Source: Adineta ricciae (lineage: Eukaryota; Rotifera; Eurotatoria; Adinetida; Adinetidae). From it: a DNA stretch of 64,000 nt. Location of the stretch: assembly GCA_905250025.1 (NCBI GenBank), contig CAJNOJ010000026.1:558001-622000 (forward strand), read 5' to 3'. A program made the position numbers and the translations under genes. Positions 46,900-57,222 of this stretch are shown here, piece by piece. The notes beneath the pieces are model-generated. The model was not told where the DNA came from. It saw only the letters and a list, made by a program, of their open reading frames with translations, and searched no databases. Position 1 is the stretch's first letter; each line of letters begins with the position of its first letter.

Positions 46900-47156
46900 A
46901 GGATCATATATCTGAAAAATAGTGACGGGTAGACATATATTTTAATATATATATATGTGTATTGAAAATATTCTGTTCAGAAAACATAGCTAATCATCTA
47001 TGGAAAACGATAAAGTACAAATAACTTAATCAGCGAGAAGATTTTAAAGGTGAACACATTCTAAAATAGTTTAATACTAAAATGACTAGGAATAAAACTA
47101 AAATCAAGATCTAAATGTTGAGAAGATGAAAAGCAGGAAATATGAGCATGAGAAGA

Positions 47157-49197
47157 TTACGAAGAGAAGCCAGTTTCTCTCATACGTCGATCGACGGCAG
47201 CAACCAAGGCTGAACCTTTTGATGAACCATCTTCAGAAAGAACCAAACGATGCTGCAAACAAACAATAGTCAAGAACGTTTTTACATAATTACATTCAAA
47301 TACAAGCTTACCGTGCGAGGTACGAGTCGACTCAGTGTACGTGCCAGATTCTTTTTGAATTTTTCATGATGACGAAACAATGTTCCATCAATACCGACAG
47401 TCACTGACGGTTGATTGAGACGATTGACCAAAACAGCAATAGCTGAAACATTGATGACATTAAATGCAGTTTGGAAAATGAACGATCCTACCGGCTGCAG
47501 CTAATTTAGCTGCTCGAAGTGAGACAGTTCGGCAAACTTCTCGAATAAGATAACAATCATCATAGGATGGATCATGGATGCCAATAGAAGTAAGAATAGA
47601 CGATGTTACTGATAAGTCCTCCGCTACACAAGAAAAACACATTAGAATTCGTCTTTCAATCTAAATATTAGTTACTATTGTCCGATTCGATGTCGGCCAC
47701 GTGTTTTGCGTAAAAACTACCTAGAAATTGAAAACACGGATGTTACGAAGGCCAGGGGATGGATGAATAATCATTTTACCTCGTAGAATAAGGAAAATGT
47801 TGTAATCTGATCGAAGACTTGGCGTTTTTTGCATACGACCAGGCAAAAGTATTGAACGTTGAACCAAATCGACAATTATCAGACGAACAATTTCTCCAAG
47901 ATAGAGTGCTAAAACAACAAATATCGTGTCCTTTCATATTTTCAAACAATCTTCATTCAACCTACCAGAAATCATCTTCTCAAAAACTTGTTGATTTGGT
48001 GTCGAACTAGATTCATCCAATTCTCGATCAACACTGGTTCGAATGAAGTCCAAACAGCCATGCTAAACATGAAATCTTATGAGTTTTGCTCACTCAAACC
48101 AAAGACCTACTTTTCCGAGCGCACCCCATTCTGTGTTGATAACAATTTGTTTTCTTGATTGATCTCGTACTCCTTTCCACTTCGGGACATTATCGACATT
48201 TTCGAAATAGCATGCATTGTATCCTAATGAGTTATTTGTGTAACAAAAATCTTTTTCTTCACTTTCCGAACTAAATTATTTACCTGTGCCGAGAATAACA
48301 CCTACTTTACAATCACGATATATCGAACTACATGCCATCAGTGTGCCGACAGTATCGTTAACCAAAGCTACGACTTGGATATTTAGTCCCTAAAATTGAT
48401 TTCGAATTAATCATTAATAGTATTTGTGGATATTTTTCTTACTTTATGACGATCGATGGCTTGTTGCAGTAAAAGAACCACATCATTACCCACAACACCG
48501 GTGCAACTGAAACCTTTTGTCCATGATACCAATCTGGCTTGTCGTAAGCTTGTTTGGTTACATGGAAAACTGAATGTAAACGCTGAAAACAAATAGCAAT
48601 AGAGACCAAACAAGGAATAATGAGTTCGTATATACCCAGATCAAATTTGTAGTCAGCTGGTTTATGTAAGGCTAATTTATTGTCATCAATAAATCGTTGT
48701 AAGCACTCAGCAATATAATCAAACAATTTGTCACCTTCACCCAACAGCAGCGAATGAGGAATAAGAAATATTTTATTGTTCAATCGTATGCGATTTCGTC
48801 CTTCGATATTCACGTGTGACACACGAAAATTCGAGCCACCTAAGTCCACGACTAAGTATTCCCCGATTTCTTGACCACTTGGACCATGATGAACATAAGT
48901 TGGAAACATCGCTAAATCATTCTTCTCTCGTTCATCATCGGATCGTAAACCATTGGTCATTTCCGTATTTAAATTTGCCATAACACGACGAAGTTGCTCG
49001 TCGGTTAATTGAAAAGGCTCAAGAATATGTTTGACTTCCTCTCGGAAAGTGACGCGTTTAGCACGTTGAGTTCGTTGGTGAAAATAATACACACCCAAAC
49101 CAATCGCTGCTATGGCTCCAGTTGCCAATCCAGCAATTTTCAATGTTTTAAGAACATCAATTCGCACTTCGATAACGTAATTCGATGACGCTGCCAT
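47157..49197 (-). CDS. HK: Hexokinase with N-terminal membrane anchor
   Basis: About nine exons, roughly 490 residues, one hexokinase unit. Residues 18-40 ([21 protein letters not shown]) are a TM segment, then [20 protein letters not shown]. Kinase motifs are intact: [13 protein letters not shown] (phosphate 1), [40 protein letters not shown] (catalytic Asp), [14 protein letters not shown] and [11 protein letters not shown] (both glucose/ATP contacts), [12 protein letters not shown], and [21 protein letters not shown] at the end. It phosphorylates glucose to glucose-6-phosphate. A true hydrophobic anchor replaces the short mitochondrial-binding N-helix of animal hexokinases; location (outer mitochondrial membrane or ER) is unknown. 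The GTGYN replaces the usual GTGTN. Confidence 0.92.
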
Positions 49198-49389
49198 CTA
49201 GAATACGAAAATTCTATATGAATATAATCAATATCGAGATATTCTATTATGAGCATATTTTCCCCGTAAAGTAAAGATCAATTAACGATAAAAGACTTTC
49301 ATGTGCAATCGAAACAAAGTAATCTTTTCAGATCTAGTTCAGACAGAATATCACAAATTTGTTCAAAACGTTCTATAATATTTTCGATT

Positions 49390-50177
49390 TTAAACTTCTT
49401 CCAATTGCAATCCGAATGCATCTTGATTTGGTGATTGGTGAAAAATAGCATGAAGAGCAATGACAAACACTGATGCGCCTAGAATATCACAAACAAATAC
49501 ACATACAATACTTCATATGTACATCAATTACCGAGAATCCAAAAGATAGCTGCACCAGCTCCAACCATGACCAACAATGGAATACAAAGACAAAGCACTG
49601 CTACGTATTGTTGTGTTAGAGGAATTTGACGTCCTAGACAGAATTATTCGCATGACATTCCTGTTCAAAAATGCATCGAAATCGTATACCCATCAGAACT
49701 AATTGTTTTTCTCGATTTTTAACATTAACTAAGTAACATCCGGCAGCCATAGCCAATAGAACAAACAATAATGACGGTGTTGTAATTCTAATCGAAAGCA
49801 AACGGTTTCATGCTAAGCATGATATAAACGAACTTACACACAATAGATAGATAGAATGATAATAACGATAACATAGTTGGTTTGATAATGTTCGATATTT
49901 GCCACTAATCGTTTTGTGCCTTAAAAGAAAATAAGTAAAATGAGATACGATCAGATTGAAATAGAATAAGATGGGTTCACATACCAGTGGCCACATTTTT
50001 AGGTGTTTTAAACTTAGCAGTATTGAAAAATTCAAACCAGGGACGTAAGCTCTGCCGTTGTCGAGTGTATAATTCTTGAACATTAATCTTTTGAAGATTA
50101 GCCAGAGACCAGTTGTTACTAGAAATATGATGATAGAGACCCTTCAACAGATTAGCAGAAAGATATTTACAAAGCAT
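49390..50177 (-). CDS. RABAC1: Prenylated Rab acceptor 1
   Basis: Four to five exons, about 190 residues. The N-terminus has a cytosolic stretch ending LYTRQRQSLRPWFEFFNTAKF then KTPKNVATG (human RRATIRPWSTFVDQQRFSRPRNLGE). Next exons read LVANIEHYQTNYVIVIIILS (human LVRNVEYYQSNYVFVFLGLI), a tight pair of TM hairpins, VNVKNREKQLVLMGRQIPLTQQYVAV and VGAGAAIFWILGASVFVIALHAIFHQ (human GAGSAVFWVLGATLVVIGSHAAFHQ), ending in an acidic LQLEEV. RABAC1 binds prenylated Rab GTPases at the Golgi and helps dissociate them from GDI. The gene lies 193 bp downstream of the hexokinase start on the same strand. Confidence 0.92.
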
Positions 50178-51218
50178 TCTCGTTTGATAACTCAGCCATT
50201 TATTCGTCAGTTAACAACAGAATAATTCGAATATTCGGTTTTATTTGAGCTAGAAGAAGAAAAAAGTAACAGAATGCATGAATACAAATATGATCACGAA
50301 CTAGCCAATCCAAGACTCCATGCAGATGGCATTAGTTAAAACTAGTAGTTGTGTCAAACGAGAATAGAGCAGATAAAATTCGAAATGTTCTCATTGATTT
50401 TCTAGAACCTTGATCAAGTTTATCGGTCAGATTTTGTACATTTGGCTTTTATGTGACGACTAGTAATATGTAGATCGGATACGCAATTCAAAGTAAGTTC
50501 GTACAATCAACGTGTAGATGACCTTCGTGCAAACGACGAATACGTGTTCTTATTCAGTCAAAGATAACCATTGTTTCATGGCTATGATATAAAATAGCTA
50601 TCGATGTTAATAAGTGCAAAAGAATACTACCATCAACGGATTTTGAAGTTGTTTGTTGATTTGATACTTTCCTAAGAATAGATAAACTATCTACCTATTC
50701 ACAAACAGACGTATTTTCTTAAATTTGATCTCTGACTCAGTGAATAACCCTAAATCTTAGAGCAATGTGTAAACGATCAGGCTTGATTCCATCGACTTCG
50801 GCGTCATTTCTGCAAATCCTCTAGTAAAACCAAGATATCCTTCGCGATTTGCCGATTCTATAATCTTTAGTACAACTAGTACATTCAGTGAGATCTTGGA
50901 AGAGCGACATATGCTGATAGATGACGCTGTTTGTTAATCTAAATTATTCCGTTGAGTTTACCAATGATTTTGAAGATTTCAGCGTACATAGCATCGATAA
51001 TTTCATTCTTTATTTTATTTCACTTACATCATCATAGAAATTGAAGTTTCTATTCATTATACTTCGCAATAGTTAATCTACGAATAGTCTTTGTTTTTAC
51101 TCTTCATTGTAATCGTCAGCTGCTTTTAATGACTCATTGACTGACAATTGCCGCGTGTGCGTTTGTTAACTGCTTTCAATCTATTTCTTTTTTATTTTCG
51201 TATATTACAGATGTATTT
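50178..51218. other. Divergent spacer between RABAC1 and MOSPD1/3
   Basis: About 1 kb, AT-rich, no gene recognised. A pyrimidine tract with TATTACAG ends just before the MOSPD ATG (51211), which looks like a 3' splice acceptor and implies an untranslated 5' exon or a trans-spliced leader. Confidence 0.4.
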
Positions 51219-52238
51219 ATGTCCTTGCCAACACATTTGACCAGTAATGCTTCTCAATTGCCTTTTTTCTGTTCATCCAATTCACTTCTATTCTACCTGG
51301 GTAAGAAAAAAATAGTCGTGAATCTTTTTCTTCTAACTTTCTCGAACATATTTCAGATGATCCCAGTACCTACTCCCAGGTTTTAACACTCTACAACCCA
51401 TATGACTTCGTTGTCCGTTACAAAGGTAAAATAACATTTCCGATTCGATCGAAATCAAACAATCGATATTTTTTTCTAATAGTGTTATGCACCGCTCCAC
51501 GAAAATATTCGGTCGCCGAACCACAGGGCGAAATTCGTGCGCAACACTCTGTAGATACGTAAGATTCATTGCCCTATTTATCTAAGATAATTCAAATAAA
51601 TCACTTGTTTTCTTTTAAAGAATCGTACGTCTTCTTGATACATCAGCATCATCTACCAATCAGAATGTTGTACATAAAATTCGCATTCAATATTTTGATC
51701 GTCGAAAGTCCCAAGATCTTATTGGTATCAAATCATTTGACAAAGACAACTGATCTCTATGTGTAACTTTCGTTATTTTCTAGGCAAACGTGATGTAACA
51801 TGTTCAGTCCTATCTTATAAACCCTTAGAACAAAATTTCGATGAAGAACCAGGCCTCGGTAGTACGACCCAACATAATCGAATGAATACGACGGTAACAA
51901 CGACAAATTCAACCCTTACTACACAACAAGAAACACGTGGGTTCTATTTCAAACGGGCCAGCCATATTGAAAATGAGATTTTCTGTTCTAGGCGATCCAT
52001 TAGTTGTTTTTGTTCTAACTGTTCTTGGTGCCATATGTGCGCTTATTCTAGTAGCACCAACCATTCCTGATGATTCAACCACTTCAAATATACGTTTGCC
52101 ATCTTATTTACATATGACAACTAATTCAAAAGTCATTGCCAGCTACATACTTGGTAAGGAGCGATTTTTTGGCTACAACTGATACATTCGAACGTCTTCT
52201 TCCTAGGGCTTTTAACTGTAGTTTTTATTCGACGATAA
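51219..52238 (+). CDS. MOSPD1/3: Motile-sperm-domain protein (MOSPD1/MOSPD3-like)
   Basis: Five exons or so. Exon 1 begins MSLPTHLTSNASQLPFFC. The MSP fold then reads SQVLTLYNPYDFVVRYK, VLCTAPRKYSVAEPQGEIRAQHSVD (family [25 protein letters not shown]), IVRLLDTSASS and KIRIQYFDRRKSQDLIGKRDVT. Two C-terminal TM segments, DPLVVFVLTVLGAICALILV and SKVIASYILGLLTVVFI, anchor it, as in MOSPD1 and MOSPD3 of the ER. These proteins bind FFAT-related motifs at ER contact sites. The exon joins are approximate but frames agree. The end is a short FIRR tail at 52238. Confidence 0.88.
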
Positions 52239-53451
52239 CGATCACCTGTCTGCACCATTCATGAACATTACGCAGATATAAATCTTTCTCTTTTTCATTG
52301 GTGTGTCTATGTGTGTGGATTTCCTTTTATTATATTATCCATTCTTTTTTTCTTATAACGGATAACTGTATTTTTTGTCTTCTTTAAAACAAAAACAATA
52401 AGATGTATCATAAATCATGTGGATAAAAGAGTGTACTGATTAAAAACTGACAAACCTGACACGCTGAGAAAAAAAATTCGTAATCACCTAGAGGAAACTC
52501 TCATGTTTGTATCGAATATTTTGGAAATACTGTTGTACATACTCATTTAACCTCTTCACTTATTCAGTCATATTCATACACTAGATGTTACTTCTGTTCG
52601 TAACGTTTTCAAAAGTGTGAAATGAAATGACTTCACCCTCGACAAGTACCCATTGATGATGCGATGCCCTTTCTTTTGTACTAATGGCAATGTAATCTTG
52701 ATCTCAGAGTGTTTTTCGACATCATCCGATACGAAAACATTGCTGCGTTTCTTCTTAGTCATCATCAGTATTCGATAAACTTGGCAAATAGAGAGCTATT
52801 TTAAGACATGTAACTGTTCGTACTTTGATGAATCACAAAATCAATCAAATTTTCCATTTCACTTTTACATTCTCATTATCATTTCAAAAATCAACCTGTA
52901 CTTTATTCAGATTTCGGACATGACTCTGCGTTCTTTTTGTAACGAAAGTGTGCTTAACCTTTTCCTAGGTAAAGTACATTCAAGTTATCTTCATTTAGCA
53001 AAAAATATTTTGTGCCCTTTCATCCCTACTGTGTTACGTATGTAACAAAAGTGATTATGAAAGTGGTCGGTTTTATTCTAATGCCATCTTTTTATCAAAT
53101 CTTTTCTAAAATTAGTTTTGAGATTTTTGGCTTCGCTGCTTTCCAATAATATATATATATATAAACGTCCCATTCATGCATTAATACACGTGTTCTTCAT
53201 CTCTCTCTCTCTCTTGATGCATTTTCTTTGTTCGATGTTCCTTTTACTAAACGGACACACTAGATAGGTAGTCGTAGTGGGGCGTTCATTTTCTTTCTCT
53301 ATTTTCTCCGTCTAGTAACGTCGATGCACGACAATACATGCATTTAGAACTTACGCGAAGAAAAAGAATAAGAGTCGACCCTCGTACTTTTTTTCTTATC
53401 GTTCTTTTTCTTTTCTCTCGATTTTTTTTTCTTCTCGCCCTCTTTTCTTAT
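52239..53451. other. Spacer between MOSPD1/3 and ferritin
   Basis: About 1.2 kb, AT-rich, with an AT repeat near 53148-53163 and a CT repeat near 53200-53214. A short minus-strand frame (52574-52765) has no motif. The last 250 bp are the likely ferritin promoter. Confidence 0.45.
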
Positions 53452-53460
53452 TATATAAAT
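53452..53460 (+). promoter_or_regulatory. TATA box of ferritin
   Basis: TATATAAAT placed about 55 bases before the iron-responsive element. A transcription start about 30 bases downstream would put the element within 25-30 bases of the cap, the position needed for translational control. Confidence 0.5.
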
Positions 53461-53504
53461 ATGTATGCATAGATATTCATCGTCATTTTCTTCCATCAGT
53501 TGGT

Positions 53505-53545
53505 CGATTTGTTTTGCAGCAGCAGTGACTGTTCGTTACAAATCG
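53505..53545 (+). promoter_or_regulatory. Iron-responsive element (IRE) in the ferritin 5' UTR
   Basis: The canonical IRE layout can be read directly: loop CAGTGA (53523-53528), upper stem AGCAG (53518-53522) pairing with CTGTT (53529-53533), a bulged C at 53517, and a lower stem GATTTGTTTTG (53506-53516) pairing with CGTTACAAATC (53534-53544) apart from two T-T mismatches, with a further C-G pair outside. The loop matches CAGUGN, with C and G positioned for the cross-loop pair. IRP binding here blocks ribosome entry when iron is low (established for animal ferritin mRNAs). Confidence 0.85.
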
Positions 53546-53624
53546 TGTTTACTAAAACGTCATCGTTCCCTCCAAACGAATTGATTTTTATTACATTAAA
53601 ATAATTCATTACAATCAAAGCAAT

Positions 53625-54500
53625 ATGGATAAAATTCAACAACAACAAGCTGGTCAACCAGATCGTCAAAAAGCTCCGGTTGCAGCCAATCAACCACGAG
53701 AAAATCTCGTTCGATAGTACGTTATGCTCTTTTGTTCTAATGGTAAACTATCATGATTTATTTTTCCTTTCTAGCAACTATCACGAGGACAACGAAGGTT
53801 TGATCAATCGTCAGATCAATTTAGAATTGTATGCTAGTTATGCTTATATGGCTATGGCACATCATTTCAATCGATCCGATGTTGCATTAAAAGGTATGAA
53901 ATGAACCATTTGACGCGAACTTTGGTGTATTGATGAATTCTTTTCTTAGGACATTATGATTTTTTCAAGAAGATGTCTGAAGAAGAACATGAACATGCGA
54001 ATAAATTTATGGAATATCAAAACAAACGTGGTGGTACAATTGTACTTTTGGATATCAAGGTCAGTTGATATTTTTTTCCAGTTTATCTCGACTCTATGAA
54101 TGATTTGATCTTTAAAATTGTAGAAACCAACTCAACAAAGTTGGTCTTCGGCTCTTGAAGCTCATGAAACTGCATTACAATTGGAAAAGGATGTTTACCA
54201 AGCATTGCTCGAATTGCATTCATATGCTGGCAGACACAAGTAAGACAAGTTATGGAAATCGATTCATGTCTCTACCTTTTCTATACATAGTGATCCACAC
54301 CTTTCCAATTATCTTGAAGATGAATTTCTCGATGAACAGGTATGCAGATGAAAACTTCGATTTAAATGATAACTTTCTGATTAACTTGTTTAATATAGGT
54401 TAAATCGCTTAAAGAATATTCGGACTACATCACCAATTTACGTCGTGTTGGTCCTGGTCTTGGCGAATATATCTTCGATAAAGAAGAACTTCAAGATTAA
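53625..54500 (+). CDS. FTH: Ferritin heavy-chain-type subunit with ferroxidase site
   Basis: Four or more exons, about 200 residues. A Gln-rich N-terminal extension precedes [97 protein letters not shown]; and [30 protein letters not shown]. The ferroxidase ligands Glu ([10 protein letters not shown]), Tyr, Glu-His (EEEHEHA), Glu (ALQLEKDV) and Gln (DEQVKSL) are all there, so it is an active H-type subunit. No signal peptide, hence cytosolic. Twenty-four subunits form the iron-storage shell. Translation is expected to be controlled by the IRE upstream. The N-terminal extension is longer than usual for cytosolic ferritins. Confidence 0.96.
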
Positions 54501-56344
54501 AGTTTTTCAAACATATTCGAAAAAGACATTTTCCCCCTGCATAACCATTTAATTCAGAGAAAAGAAAAAAAAATTAACATTACTTCAACCTATCGTACTA
54601 ACAAGCAGTTTCAATTAAATGATTCTATAAATTTTTCGTCTAATCCTATATTTCTTAAGTGAAACCATGTCTTTTTTTTTCAACATCGATTCAATAAAAA
54701 CATAAGAAATGATATATGTTATTTTCTGTTTTCTAAGGCAGATGAAATCATAGTCGGAGATCAATATTATTGAATGTTGTTCTACATTTTCTTTCTTGGT
54801 GTGTGCATCCAGATCTATGTGATCTAACGCCGCAATTATGGCAGACCTCCATATACTGGATGTCGACAAAAACTAAGCTGCTTTCATCAAACTTTTCTCA
54901 AATTATTTCAAAAGGGTAGACGCCATTTTTGTTTGATAACATGTTCTAACGGCTGCGACACTTATGATGCGTATGGACACCATATTCCACATACGAGTAT
55001 CAACATCCTGTACCGTTGAATTCGTCTACTTAACTCTTGCTGTGGGACGCCATGTTTTTGACTGACAGAGATTTTCGTCGACAATATAATTCGTCAATAA
55101 AATATTTTGTTAACATGATTGTCTCAATGCCAATCACTGCTGAAAAGAAAATTATAAGTTTTTGGTAATCTACCGTGTTGTTGTGGGATCTAGATAGATC
55201 CACTGTACCTTTTTGTCAATATGATTACGATCACTCAATTAAATATTTTTGACAATCGTACATTGAATTAAATCCGAAAAACAAATCCGATTTCTGTTTT
55301 TGTGTCATCTACAAGATGCTATAAATGAACGTCAATGATCTACGATGACGACAGTGGCAAAGAACAGATGATTTTAATCGTTCGAATTCTATTTAGTCTT
55401 TTTGTGTTAAAGCATTCAGTCGACGAAGTGTTATGCTGATAAAAATTTTTCAGCAAAAATCCGTTTGTTACCATTCGTATCCGAGTGGAGGCGCATGGGC
55501 ACTACCGGATTTTTTAGTCGATATCAATCCTCTCGAAGATTTGCTCCCCTTGACTGGGTAGTGATATTTGTGGATTCTGGCATGGAGTCGATGCTCAGAA
55601 TAGATATCTAGGGATAGCGGCGCACGATTGCGAATGTGTGCTATTGAAACTTTTTGGAACTGACGGAAACTGTTGGGAGCTGATCGGAATTGTATAGAAT
55701 AAGTGGAAAAGGGGTGCTTTCCTGCCTGAACGTCTGTGCTGGAAACTTCTATTAGCTATGGTCATAAGCCAACGGCACTCATGTAGTCCCATAAAACAAA
55801 ATTGTTGTGGTGACATAAGCAGGAATAGGAAAGCACTGTTTTGAGATTAACTAGTTATTTTCAGAGCACACATATTAACAAAGAAATTTAATTTGATGAA
55901 ACGATCTGTTTATTGCGATCACAAACGAGATCTATGTACATTACAAGTTACAGCGGCCACATATCACATCAGATTACTATGCCATCACCTGGATAGAAAT
56001 CAGTATCACCTACATACTAATAATCTTGTCCAGGAATGAACGCTGATTCGATCTGTGGATGAAATCATAACAGCAGTATGTAATAAGATGCGATGGTAGA
56101 AACCAGTTGACGTGTGCAGAACATGAGATCAAATAACGACGGACGATCTCCAATCGCTAGCTTTCGAACGCTTTCCAGATCTGTCCATTTGGGAATATGT
56201 TTCGCCTATCTATATTAAGTTATTTTTTATATTGAGCAGATGATTCTGTTGATGATAGTAATTCTATTACTACAAAGAGAATTTTCGAAATTAGTCCAAA
56301 CAATTTGATGACAAGCAAAATAAACTAGACTTCTTGTAGTTAAA
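54501..56344. other. Long AT-rich spacer
   Basis: About 1.8 kb following ferritin with no recognisable gene. A minus-strand frame at 55595-55816 (73 codons) shows no family motif. Frequent stops and no splice-coherent exons were found. Confidence 0.4.
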
Positions 56345-56506
56345 ATGGCACGGGAAACTCTTACCTGTAATTACACCTACCCATGTCAAAAAGTCATCGC
56401 TGAATGTCCTTGTAGAGAACGAAGTACGATCATTTCTTGTTGGGAAAACAAAGAAAAATGCGTCATGGTAGCATTCGTAAAGTTTTTTTTCTTACGATCA
56501 AGATAA
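56345..56506 (+). CDS. Small Cys-rich ORF, uncertain
   Basis: 53 codons, with CNYTYPCQKVIAECPCRER followed by STIISCWENKEKCVM. Six cysteines in about 32 residues are reminiscent of a short zinc-binding or B-box-like opening seen in some invertebrate families. After the last Cys the frame is GTA-rich and soon stops, and a GTAGCA donor-like site follows MetGTA, so it might be a lone first exon whose remaining exons I cannot find. Equally it could be a relic or chance. Confidence 0.25.
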   Translation: MARETLTCNYTYPCQKVIAECPCRERSTIISCWENKEKCVMVAFVKFFFLRSR

Positions 56507-57039
56507 ACGATATCGTGTACAATGTCATCATTCCAATTCCGAGTAAAGCTGATATTTTTATCTGATGGTATACTAAAAGAACCAAGAGATATTTTATTCG
56601 AAAATCTTGTTGTCTAATAGACCTGTGAGAAGGGCTGTGTGAGCACGAGTACAAAATGTACTCAGCATGTAATAATATATGGGAGCTTGACATGTTAGGA
56701 TATGTATATTATTAATACATGAGTATATTCTCGATCTAAAGTCATAGAATTGCTGGAGTACATAATCATGTGCTCACTCATATGTACTGATACTTGTGGC
56801 AGTTTTGGGAAGAAATGGAGTTATGGTGAAAACAACCTCCGGAAGATAGTGAATATTTTGTTTTTACTCTTGTGTTTGTTAGTGGTACGCCCTCACTCTC
56901 ATTTAGTGATTCCGTGTGTTATGAATTCGTTGTATCTTTTATATTATCTTCGTCTTTGTTGAAGATGTATGACGAATTATATGGATTAGAGGGTAATATC
57001 GATACTCACGCATCTGTACATGAACAAGACGAACACTGT
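56507..57039. other. Spacer upstream of SMARCD
   Basis: About 530 bp without a recognisable gene. Overlapping plus- and minus-strand open frames in 56750-57165 look like chance or remains of the repeated segment that follows. Confidence 0.35.
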
Positions 57040-57222
57040 GTTGACAGCTACCGCCATCTACTTTGTTTGTTTCTTGATACGTACAATTCATCAACGAATC
57101 AAATATATGCACAAACAATGATAGCAAGTACGATGTTTCTTTTCTACAGCACAGATACAATATAGCGTAGCGTAATACCTTCTGTCAAACAATAAATCAT
57201 GTATCCGAATCAAATACAACAA
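57040..57222. repeat. Segment repeated at 25961-26150 (copy 2, spans the SMARCD start)
   Basis: Roughly 80% similar by eye to 25961-26150, including ACAAACAATGATAGCAAG, ATGTTTCTTTTC and GTAGCGTAATACCTT. The similarity appears to run across the SMARCD initiator codon and the next few codons, ending near AATCAAATAC. Confidence 0.6.

Noticed and set aside
52574..52765. 63-codon minus-strand frame after MOSPD1/3
   Set aside because: No motif, no splice context, and basic/hydrophobic composition typical of chance frames.
55595..55816. 73-codon minus-strand frame
   Set aside because: Cysteine and proline scattered without a domain pattern; no paralogue in the window.
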